Source: Erythroxylum novogranatense
Lineage: Eukaryota; Streptophyta; Magnoliopsida; Malpighiales; Erythroxylaceae
NCBI GenBank assembly: GCA_029891385.1
Contig: CM057233.1
Span: 32,098,540-32,162,539 of the forward strand
DNA length: 64,000 nt
Direction of reading: 5' to 3'
Of the stretch, positions 11,776 to 24,215 are shown one piece after another. The notes under the pieces were generated by a model. The model was not told where the DNA came from, ran no database searches, and saw only the letters and a list, made by a program, of their open reading frames with translations. The position numbers and the translations under genes are program-made. Position 1 is the first letter of the stretch. Each line of letters begins with the position of its first letter.

Positions 11776-11803
11776 ATTTTTAGCGTATTCAAATCAACTC
11801 AAA

Positions 11804-12211
11804 CTGTGTTGATAATTAAAATAAAATAGTTGAGCTTTTTTTTAAAATAACCAACTAACTTACAGCAAGTCAATGAATTTGTTTCTCTTTCTTTAACTCT
11901 ATGAAATTAGCCTCCCTTCCTATTTTCAAATTGTTTTGAAAATTAAACTAAAATATCCAGTAAAGTTGAGTTTTTGTTAAATAGTCTGACTAACTTAGAC
12001 GAAATCGACTAATGTTTTTTTCCTTCTCTAATTCTATGAATATAGGCTGCCTTCCTATTTCATTTACCTTGTGTTGAATGTTAAAATAAAATACCCAGTC
12101 AAGTTAAGTTTTTGTTAAACAGTCTGACTAACTTAGACCAACTCGATTAATGCCTTTTTCCTTCTCTAACTCTACGAAAATAGCCTCCTTTCCTATTTCC
12201 TTTAACTTTAA
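11804..12211. repeat. Three-copy tandem repeat, unit about 138 bp
   Basis: Copies begin near 11804, 11935 and 12073. Each holds AATTAAAATAAAATA, GTCTGACTAACTTAGAC and a CCTTCTCTAACTCTA...GCCTCCTTTCCTATTT tail in the same order. Copies two and three are the closest. Confidence 0.7.
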
Positions 12212-12224
12212 CCTCGACAAGAAA

Positions 12225-12480
12225 CTTTAATCACTTTCTCCTTTTTATTGCAATATTATCACGAATTTTAAATACCAATTGCCTTATTAAAGTTTTCTCT
12301 AAATCTAGAATGTTTTTCAATTAAACAACTTTAGGGAAGATTTTTCTTGGTCACTCATGTTCTAAGTCTCGAGATTTCTTATAATTTTTTTGTATGAATG
12401 CTATAAAATGTTGAATAACTTTTTTTTTCTATTTTATTGATGATTAAATGATTTGAGATTTAAAGAATAAAAGTTTATTG
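12225..12480 (+). repeat. Dispersed repeat, copy 1 (copy 2 at 34235-34505)
   Basis: Shares in order TTTCTCTAAATCTA, GAGATTTCTTA and GTATGAATGCTATA with the stretch at 34235-34505. The family is unknown. Confidence 0.6.
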
Positions 12481-13857
12481 GGATAATTATAATAAAAAAT
12501 GGATTGAAGAGTTTAGGGTGTCAATGGCTAAAGATAGGAGCTATTACTCTAGTTTTCTCCTACATAACTTGTATGTAATTAGTCTCAAAACACTTAAGTT
12601 CTAGTGATTCACTCAAGATGATTCCTTTTTCTCACCCCCTCACTTATTCTTTCCACTATTCTCCACTCTTTAACTCCTGCTTCCCATTACTCCTACTACT
12701 CATAGTCCTTAAGCTCCTTTTAGCCTATCCCTCTGACCAACTTTTTCTAGTAGGAATTCATCTTTGCATGATTATTAACCACAATCAATATTTTTTTTAT
12801 TTAAGTGCAATGTCAAGTACCTCCCCCTAGTGAAGGAGAACTTCCCTTCTTTCTTTGACCCCTTTCCTTTACCTAAAAGAAGCTATAAATATTGATCAAC
12901 CCTATACTTAGACACTTTTGAATCCTATTTTCATAGTTACCCTGTTGTTTCCCTTTTCCTATCCCCCCTTAGCTTGAGCCTTGAGAACTAAGTCCCTACC
13001 TAGAAGTCCTTTCGTTAACAATACTGTTTGGAGTTCTTGAAAGCAAGTACTTGATGATTTCTCACCATTACTTAAGCTCCACAATTGTACTTTAAGAACT
13101 TCATAGGTGAATGCCATAATGACAACGAAGATTGAAATTCTAACAGAAGGAACAACGAAATGGGAGATAACTCTATTAGGGTGACATATAGGAAGCTGTA
13201 TAAGCAAACCTTTATGCATTAATGAAGTAAAAGTAAGCTTGAGGAGGGTAAGTTATGCTTGTTTTTTGTACTAGTTGACATCACCAAGGAGCTCCCTAAA
13301 ATGATACCACTGTTATTGTTAAACAAACTAGAAAATCTTTACGAGAATTATGGGATTGTCATCTATAATTTCAGAACTAAGACCTTAAAACTAAATAAAA
13401 ATTAGAGACCAATATGGAAAAGATTCTAGTAAGGGGAATTTCTAGAAATTAAGTAAGTGGAGAATGGTAATAAGGAAGTAAATCATAAGGCTCCATATAG
13501 ATCAAATGGTGAATTTGATGGAACAACTAAAATTACGACCTTAACTGGTAATGAAGCCCCCAAAGATGATGACATAAATTTCTATCACTCCAATGAGGAA
13601 CCTGGTGCTTGAAAGACCTTTAATTCATAGGAAGGTTCATATACTACACAAAGGGGCAATCCAAATTCAATTTGTAAAAATGGAAACTTGAGTTATCTTG
13701 GGGAATACAAATCCTAGTGAATTACATTTATAGGACCTAAGTTAGGAAGGCTTAGGAATCACTTATAAATTTGTTAGAAAGACTGATATAGGGGGGAAAC
13801 TTACAAGGAGGATATGTATGAAGGAGGAAAAAACTTGTACAAACTCTATTAATTTCT
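12481..13857 (+). other. Upstream part of the LINE or unassigned sequence
   Basis: AT-rich with scattered short open stretches. It lies directly upstream of the LINE endonuclease remnant and may hold the decayed 5' region or ORF1, but I see no zinc knuckle or other ORF1 motif. Confidence 0.3.
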
Positions 13858-14547
13858 ATTCTGGTGTAGAATACTAAAGGGATCTATAACCTAAATAAAC
13901 AACATATAGTAGTTAATTATATTAGAGAGCTCCAACCTGTTTTGATTAGTCTACTAGAAAATAGGACTAAAGAAAACAATTACAAAAAGCTAAGTTTCTT
14001 AAAGATAAATTGGAAGCTTTTCAATAACCATAACTTTTGTAATAATGATAGAATACTTGTGGCTATTGATAGCAACGAAGTAGAGGCTTCCCTAATTCTA
14101 TTAGCAAAAAAATGATACATCTACCATTGGGGTCATTTTATCCTTGGAAACCTTTATAAAAAGAATGGTAAAAGTCTAAAGACCAAAAAGAAATGTTGGG
14201 GAACACATTAATTATGAAACAAAGGCATTTAAATTTCTTAGGCTAATAAGATTATCAATTAGTGTAGAAGTTAGAGGTTATCAGGAAGGAACTGATTAAT
14301 GAACAAAAGAATAAAGGGAATTCTATAAAAATTGATCTAAGGTATGCCTTTGTAAGCCTTAATTAGCGTCAAAAGGATTTGGAAAATGATCCTTTAAATA
14401 GTTCCTTAAGGTAGAGGAAACACTAGAGCTGAAGAAGTATTTAAATGCAACTGATAAGCACAACTCTCATCTGAAGAAGAAATTTGGAATATAATGTCTT
14501 ATAGAGGGAGATAGGAACTTAAAATTCTTCTTCTATTATATTTAAGG
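13858..14547 (+). pseudogene. L1-type LINE ORF2, endonuclease part and pre-RT linker (broken)
   Basis: Translations with many stops still show the plant L1 endonuclease opening (a WNTRG-like word and a LENRTKENN-like active-site helix region). A stretch resembling NWKLFNNHNF and a pre-RT word EGDRNLKFF at the right end follow, the latter typical of the sequence just before LINE reverse transcriptase. It stops at the LTR insertion at 14548 and resumes at 25794, where the reading sense continues. The TSD TAAGG lies at 14543-14547 and 25789-25793. Family call by motif order; alignment is needed for exact limits. Confidence 0.65.
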
Positions 14548-15926
14548 TGTAACATCCCATCTCTGATGGGAAGGGTATTTTAGTAAATTGGGACGGGTTA
14601 GGAGTATTAATTATAACTCGGCATGAGCATACAACTTATCGTCTCTATGATTGATGGTTTGTTGCACTTGCACATGGTAAACATGCATTCTACACTTACA
14701 TGTGCATTATTACTAGTTCAGATTGGATAATTAGTGATCGGATTCCTCTCTGCTTGTTATAGAGGCACATTTGGAGCGTCGATCTACCGACGTTACCAAG
14801 ACTTCCAGATATTAGCTCGAAAGTACAGGTGAGTAACCTTGTTGGTTTCTCAAATTCCTGATTGCTTACATGCTCTGTATGAATTACTTGCAAAGGTAAA
14901 CTGTATGATCACTGGCGTGTTTAGGATCAAATTGCATGCTACTACTGAATTGGATTGGACTATTACATGATTACTAAAATCTATTGGATTGAATTGCATG
15001 CTTTCTTTGATCGGTGGAACACGGTGTAATATGGGAACTGATATCTCGGGCTTTATAGCCATAATTATGAATCATTGAACATCGCATCGCATGCATAAAT
15101 GCATGATCGGATAATGGATGTGTCTAAGTTGCTATCATCATCGAAAAGAGCCTCGAGTTCTCACCTTTCAGAAGTGACGGGCTTAGCCCAGGGGAGAAAT
15201 CTCGACGCGTCCCTCTTGTTCTTGATGAGCACTTGGGCACAACATGAATAATCGAAAAGAGTCACATATGCATTGCATACACCGAATGATTTGTTTTGTG
15301 ACAATTATCGCTACGTGATGACATAAATTATCAGAACTGCGATATGGTGCGTAAAGTGTTACATGCTATTGTAAATAAGCGCAAATTGTTATATAACGCC
15401 GTAAGCTGTGATATTATCTTGATGATTGAATATTCTTGTATTATTCGGCACGCCATATCGTAATGCATGATTTGAGTGAACCATCGATGATGGTTTTCAC
15501 CGAGTTCTCAAACTCACCCAACATTGCAAATATTTTTCGAGGATCAAGAGTACCTGTTGGGCACGGAGTATGAGTACCGATTGCAAGTCGAGTTAAGGTC
15601 GGGATCGGTTCACGTCTGCATTTGTGTCTTTTGAATTATATGTAAATTTGTATTTCGCAAGATTTGTACCGATATTCTTTGAGTGCCCGATTGATTAATG
15701 TTGTATTGTAATTTGATTACCGAAATAATGTTCTGATTGAAAATGATTTCGTATTAGAACGAGCCCAAATTATTTGCTAATATTTATGTACTCGATGGGT
15801 TTTAAAATATCTATATATATTACCAAGTTTTAAATCATTGATCGCTCTAGCATACCACCCTCATGGTCGTGGCTCGGATATCACCGTCGATGTCGGGTTC
15901 GGGTCTTGCGGGAGTGGGGTGCTACA
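14548..15926 (+). mobile_element. 5' LTR, internally deleted (type B leader)
   Basis: Starts TGTAACATCCCATC (a small hairpin CCCATC-TCT-GATGGG) and ends GTGCTACA. It contains AACATGCATTC once (14680-14690), where the 3' LTR has this 11-mer on both sides of an extra block (19747 and 24531). The deletion removed the promoter, leader and palindrome cluster, so this copy cannot drive its own transcription. The small exon 14763-14828 and its GTGAGTAACC donor remain. Confidence 0.88.
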
Positions 15927-15930
15927 TTTG

Positions 15931-15946
15931 TGGTATCAGAGCCCAG
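15931..15946 (+). other. Primer binding site (initiator Met tRNA)
   Basis: TGGTATCAGAGCCCAG lies 4 nt after the 5' LTR end. Its first 12 bases are the standard plant initiator-methionine tRNA primer complement. Confidence 0.95.
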
Positions 15947-18900
15947 AAGTACAATCTTACATGGGCTTTCTGAAAAAAAAAACAATGTGTCACGTTACGT
16001 GCATTTAAGTCATGTCACGGCAGACAGTGACAACTGATCCCCCAGTGTCGTATAGGAGTCGTATGCATAAGTATGTCTCAGTCGTTTAAGCGGTTAGAAA
16101 AAAGTGAGAAAAAGGATAATGTGTTAGAATGTGATAAAAGGAAGAAATGGATATCGCAAAATAGGAAAGAGTGTATGGTTTGATCAGACAGACGAATATT
16201 TAGTGTATTGATATTGACGGGTATATTGGGAAGAACAATATTGGAGTTATATTGGGTATATCCTTGAATATGAGTTAGAAATAAAGATTATAGTTGTAAA
16301 TTCATATAGGAAAATAGAGATGTGACAATGGTAAGATGTATAGTATATAAGGTAAATGAAAATAAAGTGTTCTATGATATAGAAACGTTGCATTTGGGAT
16401 TGATTACCATGATGAGTGTTATAAATAAGGATTGGTGATTTGGAGTCAAATTATACATTAAGTGAAAAATCAAGAATGATTTCATATCTGTGATATTGAT
16501 TTGAGTGCGGAAATATATGGGTATAAAACAATAATGAAAAGATTGAAATGTAAGACAATGAAATTGGTAGATGAAAAAGTTGTTCGGGTTTAATTGATTT
16601 GCCTAAGTAAATGCACACCTGATTATGGGCGCCCTATGTTAAGTGAAAATGTTAAACTGTAATTGATGAGTTAATGGATACTTGCTAGCCAGAATTGTTG
16701 TCCAAAAAAAAAATCCCGTTATGAGTTAGAAGAAGAAATGAAAGTGCTTATAATGATTAGTTGTGAATGAATTGAGATTGTATATGATTCTTACGAACGA
16801 GGACGGGTGTATACAAGAAGGTTGCTGAGTTCCTAATATATTGTCACTGTAAGTGTATATCTGATAGTGGGATTACCATCATGGGTGAAATGATTAAGCA
16901 TAAATGAATAATTTGCGTGAACATGATATAGGAGGTAATCAGTGGTCTATTACGTAAACTCCGATTATAATGCCGGTAGCTCAACTTCAAAATGAGTGAG
17001 AGTAAGGCATGAGAATGTTCAGAATGATCAATTGAGAAAGAAGTGAGACAGTTAAAGATGTTCGCATTGGTAATGAGCTTGAGGGGAATAAAAAGAGGGA
17101 CATGAATATAGTAAGGTCCCCATGATCAAGAACTGGTACCAAAAAGAGAATGGTTATCGAAAATTAAATGAGATTACGGTATTCTTAGCAGTATGATCTA
17201 TTAACGGGCAAATTGATGGGACTATAGAGATATATTGTTAGATTAGGTGTGATGATCACGATGATGTATGTTAAGATATTAGAGGAAATAAAATTGGTTA
17301 AGTGTCATTTAGAGATGTATCTTCGTGAAGTATTAAGAGTAACTGATATATATATATATTATACGAACTGTAGTAAATCCACCAGAGACTCTAGCGTAGG
17401 ACTCTAGCGTAAGAGCTAAATTATGCTACTGAAAAAAAAGTGTACATTATGTTAATGAGATGACTCTGATTATGTAAGAGAATTATTGAATATTAAGGAA
17501 ATATTAATTGCGAACTTGAGGGGATTAAAGGTTCATGTGTTTTGAAAGTACGAGATCGACATAACGATTGTTTGTTCAAGTCAGTGGGTAATCTATCACG
17601 AATAAATTGAGATATGTGGAGAAATGAAGATAAGGAACATGTGGCAGAATATGTTATGATGAGACAAATTATACGAAAATTGTTCCTCATTGGAGACGTT
17701 CGATAATTAACAAGTTATATGAATCGACTATGGATATAAGCATAAGAAATAAATGAATTGTTATAGTTGAGGAAATTGGTTATCATGCAAGTCTCATAAG
17801 AGTGAAATAAGGGATGAATTAGTATGCGAACATGGGATATTGGGAGAATTATTCAAGATATTGGTATTGATAAAATGTGGAAGTTTAAAAGATATGTGTA
17901 TGCGAAATTTGGAAGTAATTAGAACTAACGGAATGCTGGATGCGTACAGAAATTGTCAAAGATTTTCTGGTTTTAGCAAATTGACGAGAATAATTGAGGA
18001 AAACATGTGAATGTTATGAATGATGATCATAAAGGAGACATTTGAAGAATCACTATCTATACTGAAGTGTTCCAGGAAAGGTTATGATGTGATCTATTGA
18101 CATTGTATAAAGTGATTTTATGCACCTTAGGCCAAATATGATTCTATGGGCGGTGTTATGATTGATGATTTGAAATTTGTTACACTGAGTGGGGCCTAAA
18201 AGCTTGGAGATATTAATCGTACAGAAATAATTTGGAGATGTCTATGAATATGCAAATCGATAACGATTGAGTTATTTCATGCATTTGAATGATTTGAAAA
18301 GGATTCAACGGCTGATTTCTTCAAACTAAGCCAATGGTGCAATTCAAGGGATTGAGCAAAGAAATAAATAAATAGATAAATAAATTCAATTGCAGAAGAT
18401 CAAAATTCGGGTAATAAGGGTAATAAGGTTATCAAATCTAGTGTATTATTAAGTGTTATAGTCGAACTGACAAAAAGGGGCAAAAGAAAGTATTATTAGC
18501 TATGGGAATTTTAAAGTAGGTGTGCATCAAAGCGGATTGGCAATACCCGAAGTGAGGATGTAGAAATTGTAAACCGTATTGAGGAACGGGAATTAACTCC
18601 AATTGTTGAGGAAAATGATAGGTATAGTTCAAATTAAGAAATATGGGTGATACTCATTACGGGAACTGTTAGTGAAAACGTAAGGAATGATTGAAGCTTT
18701 ATGTTCTAGCAAGAGCGTATTGAAAGAGTAATTGAAAGGTTAGAATGAGAAATCAAATGATCATAAGTAAATGGTTCGAGAAAGCACAAGAAACAATTGA
18801 AGCGTTACGTTCTAGTAAAAGTATTGTGGAAAAGCAATTGATGTTATAGTCTGTCAAAGTGAACGATGACATGTGTGATTAACCAATAGGTATTTTTGGA

Positions 18901-19600
18901 CTTCATTGGGATATGAGATTGATGTATAGTGCAAAGGGATTATGGCATGACAATCATTATATTGGTGTCACCATTCGAAAAGTGTATAAGGGGTCTTACT
19001 GTCCAAAAGGAGTCGTGATCCCTATATTATGTGATCAAGGCAATAAAGTGATAGGCTAAGTAAAATAAGATAGTGACATTGCGTTGAATTGATTTACACT
19101 GAGGTTATAACTCTCATGAGATTTGTGTTTTGATAATAACGAAATCTGATAAGCGATAAATGAAATATTTTGAAGGGTATGGCCTCGCCCAAAATGTACT
19201 TAGATGGAAATAAAGGTGTAATTAAGGGAAATTGAATTCGTGAGGAGTGACCTCTATGCGACTGTGGTTTGAATAGCATTATGGATTGGTAAGTTAGGCT
19301 AAAACCTAAAAGATGATTCAGATTCACAACGTGTTTCATAGCTAGAATTAGGAAATATTGTTAGGATTCGATATATATGTGTTTGATATTGAAAGTGACA
19401 AATTGCGCGTAATCATGAGAAAGCAGTAAAATCATGGAAAGTTTGAAAAAGGAAAAAGTGTAATCGATTGTTTTGATCTCCGTTCATTGACCGAAGTTGG
19501 TCGGGTAGTGAAAACAGTGGGAAACAGAGTATTTTAATCGAAAAGACTCCCCTTCCTTCCTGATCAATTGTGTATGAAATTTCGAGGACGAAATTTTTAT
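15947..19600 (+). other. Non-coding interior of the LTR element
   Basis: About 3.7 kb with no frame longer than about 80 residues and no gag, protease, RT or integrase motif seen in any frame I read. Base composition is AT-rich with short repeats of GAAATG type. The word TTTCGAGGACGAAATTT close to the polypurine tract is the usual tail of gypsy interiors, so the element derives from a gypsy lineage. Confidence 0.7.
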
Positions 19601-19614
19601 TAGGAGGGGAGAAT
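19601..19614 (+). other. Polypurine tract
   Basis: TAGGAGGGGAGAAT directly before the 3' LTR start TGTAACATCC. Confidence 0.8.
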
Positions 19615-21365
19615 TGTAACATCCTATCTCTGATGGGAAGGGTATTTTAGTAAATTGGGACGGGTTAGGAGTATTAATTATAACTCGGCATGAGCATACA
19701 ACTTATCGTCTCTAGGATTGATGGTTTGTTGCACTTGCACATGGTAAACATGCATTCATGACATTTTCCGGCTTAGGTTTTAAATTGGGATCTTTTGTGA
19801 AATTTATGGGATAATTGTACTTGGAAAATTATATGGAGTGTGCCATTGAGTTTTTTACATTTTTAGGAATTTATGGAAATTTTTCTGGAATTATCCGGAG
19901 AAAATTCCTGGACCGGCAAAATCGCCGGTAAATGGCCTAAATGTGTTTTTGTTGTGGAAAATGTGGTTTTCGTGTTTGAACAATTATTGGGAGTGGACTG
20001 TCATATGTTTTACAATTTTTGGCAATTTAGGTAATTTTCAAAAAAATGATTCGGGGAAATTTTTAGAAATTTGCGGACCGGGAAAAATCGTCATGTGGCG
20101 AACCGGTTGATTTTCTACTGTTATGTGGTGCTAACCTATTGAATGTTGTGGTGGGACCCAAAGGTGGGCCCTTAAACCTAGTGGGAAACGAAAATGGACC
20201 CTTAAATTGGAATGAAATTGTTTGGTTTTTCAACAAAGTTAAATGATAGTTAAGTGGACAAATATGTGATTGCCACATAGCCACTTCATTTAAATGCTTT
20301 AAGTGTTCTTATCCCTTGCATGTCCGTGTCTTAAAAAAAGGAGTGAAATAAGGAAGAGTTTTTAGCTTAACCTATTCTTCATTCCATCCCATCCGAAAAC
20401 TCCATCTCTCCCTTCTCATTGATTTTCTTCTTTGGTTTCACTTAGTTGCTACTATCTTCTCCTCCAACCTTAAGTGTTCTTCCTTGCTTACTTATAAGCT
20501 TAAACCTCCAACCTCCTTCACATGATGTTGTCGTATATGAGGAGGAGGAATTAGGAAGTTGTGATGGTTGAGGGAAGTGAAGAGTGGAAGCTTGAATAGG
20601 TAAGTGTATGGTTTCAGTTTTCCTTATGCTTTGAGTATTCATTTAATGAATCATAGTAGTTAGTTGCATTGATTGGAAGTTATTATTCATGATATATGAT
20701 GTATAATGCATGGAGGTCATGAAACTTATGGTTTAAATTGTTGGGTTTAAGACTAAGTTTAAGGATGACTTGAAAGTTGTATGATTTAAGTGTTTTTAGC
20801 TTGATTTTGGATTGTATATTGATGACTAAACTGTAGGAAAATCCCGGGAGGTACATCACATGTACCGGCAGCGGAAAACAAAAATTTTTGTTCCCGGGAC
20901 TTTCCCGAATCCCAGGATCCCGGTATCGGTATGAAGACATCAACCTAAATAGCCAAAAGAGACTATCTCTAAAGGTGATCCACGCAGAGATCGAAAATCT
21001 ATCCGGATCAAACCCTTTGACCGGGAATAGTTAGAACAGATTAAAGCTCGCTAGAGCCTACCTACATCTGGAGAGCTTGGATCATGTTGAAGAGATGAAG
21101 AAGAAGCTTGGAGGAGAGAGCCTTGGATGAAGATGAAGAAGAGAGAAAACACTTTTTTTAGGTTTTCATAAAACCTTTCTTCTTTTCTTAGACCTCGAAG
21201 ATCATCTTCAAAGAAGCAAAAACCATTTTCCTTCTTCTTTTATAAGCCATCCGAAACTCATCTTTATCCTCTCTTATTTTGTCCTTTTGCAATTTAATAA
21301 AAGATGATGACTAAGCTTCTTTTGGAAGCTTCCTACCTCCTCTCCTCCATCCTCCACGTTTCATG

Positions 21366-21430
21366 CATATATATATATATATATTAATTAATTACTTAAT
21401 TAATCATATATATATATGTATATATATTGC
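21366..21430. repeat. AT microsatellite
   Basis: Runs of (AT)n broken by ATTAATTA within the Copia-like solo LTR. Confidence 0.8.
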
Positions 21431-22677
21431 TGAAGTGGTCCAGTCACACTGGGGTCGGTCCTACCGGCCTACCGAGCCCCGGTACTGAAACAGCTCCGGA
21501 AACCTTTCTTAGCAATATCGATGTCGCGATATCATCAGGACATATCCCAATCTCATCGGGATCCATTTAATCCTAATGCTCTCCATAATTGGAACTCTGT
21601 CCAATAACTATTTTACAGATTCTCTGAAACACTCTTATGCGTGTGACCCTTTAGGTTCCCGGTTATGTTGGCCACTTAGATTAACAATTAATCTGAGCAA
21701 GTCATGAGCGGTATCTAGCAACACATCATGACCCCCAATTGACCGGAAAGTAATCGGTTTGATGTATTCATCACGAACCAGATCACGAACCCTTCCATAG
21801 ATAATTACCATGCAATTCGTCCTTTCACCATCCTATACCCCACTTGGTTATGAGTATGGTCAAAGTGTCAACTCTCACTAGACTGAGTCTAGCCCAAGTG
21901 ATATCAGTTCTTGTTCTGAGACTCATTACTTTATATGTCAATGAAGACACTCTTCATGACATACATGCCGCCACCTTAGTAATGATCCGACAAGAGGCCA
22001 TGGGTATCTCTTACGCTAATCCAGTGGTGAATCCTTTATTGGCTACTCAATTATCTTCGAATACCTCAAGCTGTACCCAAGCACCACCCTATGAGTTACC
22101 TCTGGAAGGCAACAAGGAATGGAGTCAAAGCACAGGATCAGTATCCAAGATATCCTTGAGTACCTCAAGTCTAAGGATACTTGCACCATTGCTATGATGA
22201 GATTATCACTGACACTTAGATAAGATATCCATGTGATGATATCATGGCAGGTCATCCAATGTACTGACTACCACTAGTAAGCATCCACATGTCAATTCTA
22301 AATATCTCATATTTACAGTTTCTGAGATCCACTGCTTGATCCAATCAAGGAATATGACATGTGCTAGTCTATTCGGATTAATGATGTCCTGTCTCATTAA
22401 TCCTATGACTAGGGAGAATTCTGATACTGACATAATTGCACATGATAGGAATCTCAGGAGTATGAACACATCATAATTTCCTTCATGCTATGTCATATAT
22501 CATGGACTTCATTAATTCGATTAAAGATCCAATCAATTCATAAACAATGTTTATGAATATCAAATTAATGAATAATGCCTTTTCTTGATTTATTCATAAA
22601 GTCTGCACACGACTTTGAATAAAACGTGCTAAAGGGGATTGCCTTTAGGGCACAAATAAACAGTACCGACCTTGAAC

Positions 22678-22758
22678 AAGTCGACTTATCCAATGAACAA
22701 GTCGACTTATCGGTACCGAACATGTGTAAGTCGACTTACACATGGTACAAGTCGACTT
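22678..22758. repeat. AAGTCGACTT palindrome array (4 copies)
   Basis: Perfect 10-bp palindromes at 22678, 22699, 22728 and 22749, with 21, 29 and 21 bp between starts. The third lies inside a perfect 24-bp palindrome, 22721-22744. On the coding orientation of this LTR the array is at the very start of U3. Confidence 0.95.
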
Positions 22759-23189
22759 ATCACTTACATAAACTAGCATGAAATGTAAGAGGTAAGTGCT
22801 GCCAAATTATGGTGGTTATTCCTAGTGAATGTAGGCATGATATAGGGACTGATTTTGTGTCCAATTGAGATGCTTATGATGTAGGAAGGGTGTTGGAATG
22901 AAAGGAAGTGAATAGAGAAGTAAAGCTGGAAAATTGATATTTGACCTACTGTACTGTTTTGATCATAATTCATTGTGTAGGAATCCAAATGAGGTAAGGT
23001 TTGTGTCCACTTAAACTTTGGGATGTTGGCTTCAAATTTGTGTGAAATAGGTGATGTTAAACTGTAATGTTAGAAGGGTGAATCTTTGCAAGGAAAGTTT
23101 CTGTTTGTAGGGTCTGTGAACAGTACCCGCATATATGACCTGATTATTTTGCTGATTTTTCTAAATTAATTGAGATGGAATTTGGGAAA

Positions 23190-24000
23190 ATGGTCTTTAT
23201 GGAAGTTGTAGCATATTGAGTTAGCTTTCCATTTCCACTGATCTTGCTAATTTTCTAGTTGTATATTGGGAGATATGAACTGATTACTATTGACTGGTTT
23301 TGAGCATTTTGATTAAACCTAGCCTAAGTGTTGAGTTTGTGAGCTTGCGGATTGGAAGCAATTTTAGAAAATTATGTGAACTGAATTGGTGTGAGTGATC
23401 TTCTACAAAGTTGCAGAGGAAGGAATTATCTTGAAAATTATATATGGTGTGTAATTTTTAGAGGTCAGATTTGGGAGTTATGATTTTGCAAACATTGAAC
23501 CTGCATTAGGTTAGGAATTGCTGATCATGGCAGTAACTTGCATGACAGTTTTGAAATTGTTAGAAATTGAATTGGAAATTGAGTTCTTCATGAAAATTGA
23601 AGTTTGAGATCTTATCTTTTCAGGGATATAAGGTAGTGAATTTTGTGACATTTTTGCTAAGAGTTATGCTGATTGGAAAATTACTGTCCAGATTGGTTGA
23701 TTTCAGTATACAGATTTTTTGTTGAATTGTTTGACCTAGTTAGTTATGTAATTTGATTTTGGGTTGTTCATAAAAGTTGTAGATGACATTGTGAAATTAT
23801 TCAGCCTATTTATGTGGTAATTTTTGGCTAAAGAATCAGAGAGTTATGGAATTTGTAATGTACTGTTCTGTTTTAATGGGATTTGAGTAGGCAGTAGCTT
23901 TGAAGGGATTTTTGACACCCTTAAGGGTGAAATTAGTTTTTATGGTCTTCTTGAGAATTGTAGAGGGTTTCATGATCTTTCCAACAAGCTATAGTTTGTA
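23190..24000 (+). repeat. Units of about 190 bp with the TTCATGAAAGTTGTAG anchor
   Basis: Anchor words near 23197, 23400, 23590, 23768 and 23947 (for example TTCATAAAAGTTGTAGATGA). Each is followed by a segment ending in a GAGTTATG-like word. Confidence 0.5.
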
Positions 24001-24091
24001 TTTTTCTGAGTTGTGTGCTAAGAGCTATGAGTGTTGGAAGTTGGATTAGAAATCAGAAAGAAAAGGAATGGGATTGTGGAATCATGCCCCG

Positions 24092-24215
24092 TCACTAGGG
24101 CGACGCCTCGCCCTAATGACGAGGCTCGGATGGCCAGCATCACTAGGGCGACGCGTCGCCCTAGTGACGAGGCCGGATCAGTCGGCTTCGCGAGGGCGAT
24201 GCCTCGCCCCCGCGA
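24092..24215. repeat. Three long palindromes, core GGGCGACGCGTCGCCC, 48-bp pitch
   Basis: 28-bp units start at 24092, 24140 and 24188, exactly 48 bp apart. The middle one is perfectly palindromic over 28 bp; the others differ at a few bases. The cluster lies in predicted intron 1 of this LTR. Confidence 0.92.

Larger units (their letters stand above)
20832..22768 (-). mobile_element. Copia-like solo LTR, TSD TAAAC
   Basis: TGTA...TACA ends with the 5-bp duplication TAAAC at 20827-20831 and 22769-22773 show a complete 1937-bp insertion. Orientation is called - because that strand shows GGCTTATAAAAG followed by a leader and, near its end, TTTGTTTTCCGCTGCC, common in plant Copia LTRs. No interior is present, so it is a solo LTR made by LTR-LTR recombination. 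A close relative in the opposite direction starts at 62754. Confidence 0.88.

Noticed and set aside
21844..22197. Open frame of 117 residues in the Copia-like solo LTR
   Set aside because: On the antisense strand of the LTR and not kept in the copy at 62754-64000; chance frame.
22678..22758. CRISPR-like spacing of short repeats
   Set aside because: Repeats are 10-bp palindromes in a plant LTR with short low-complexity spacers; no cas context and wrong kind of genome.
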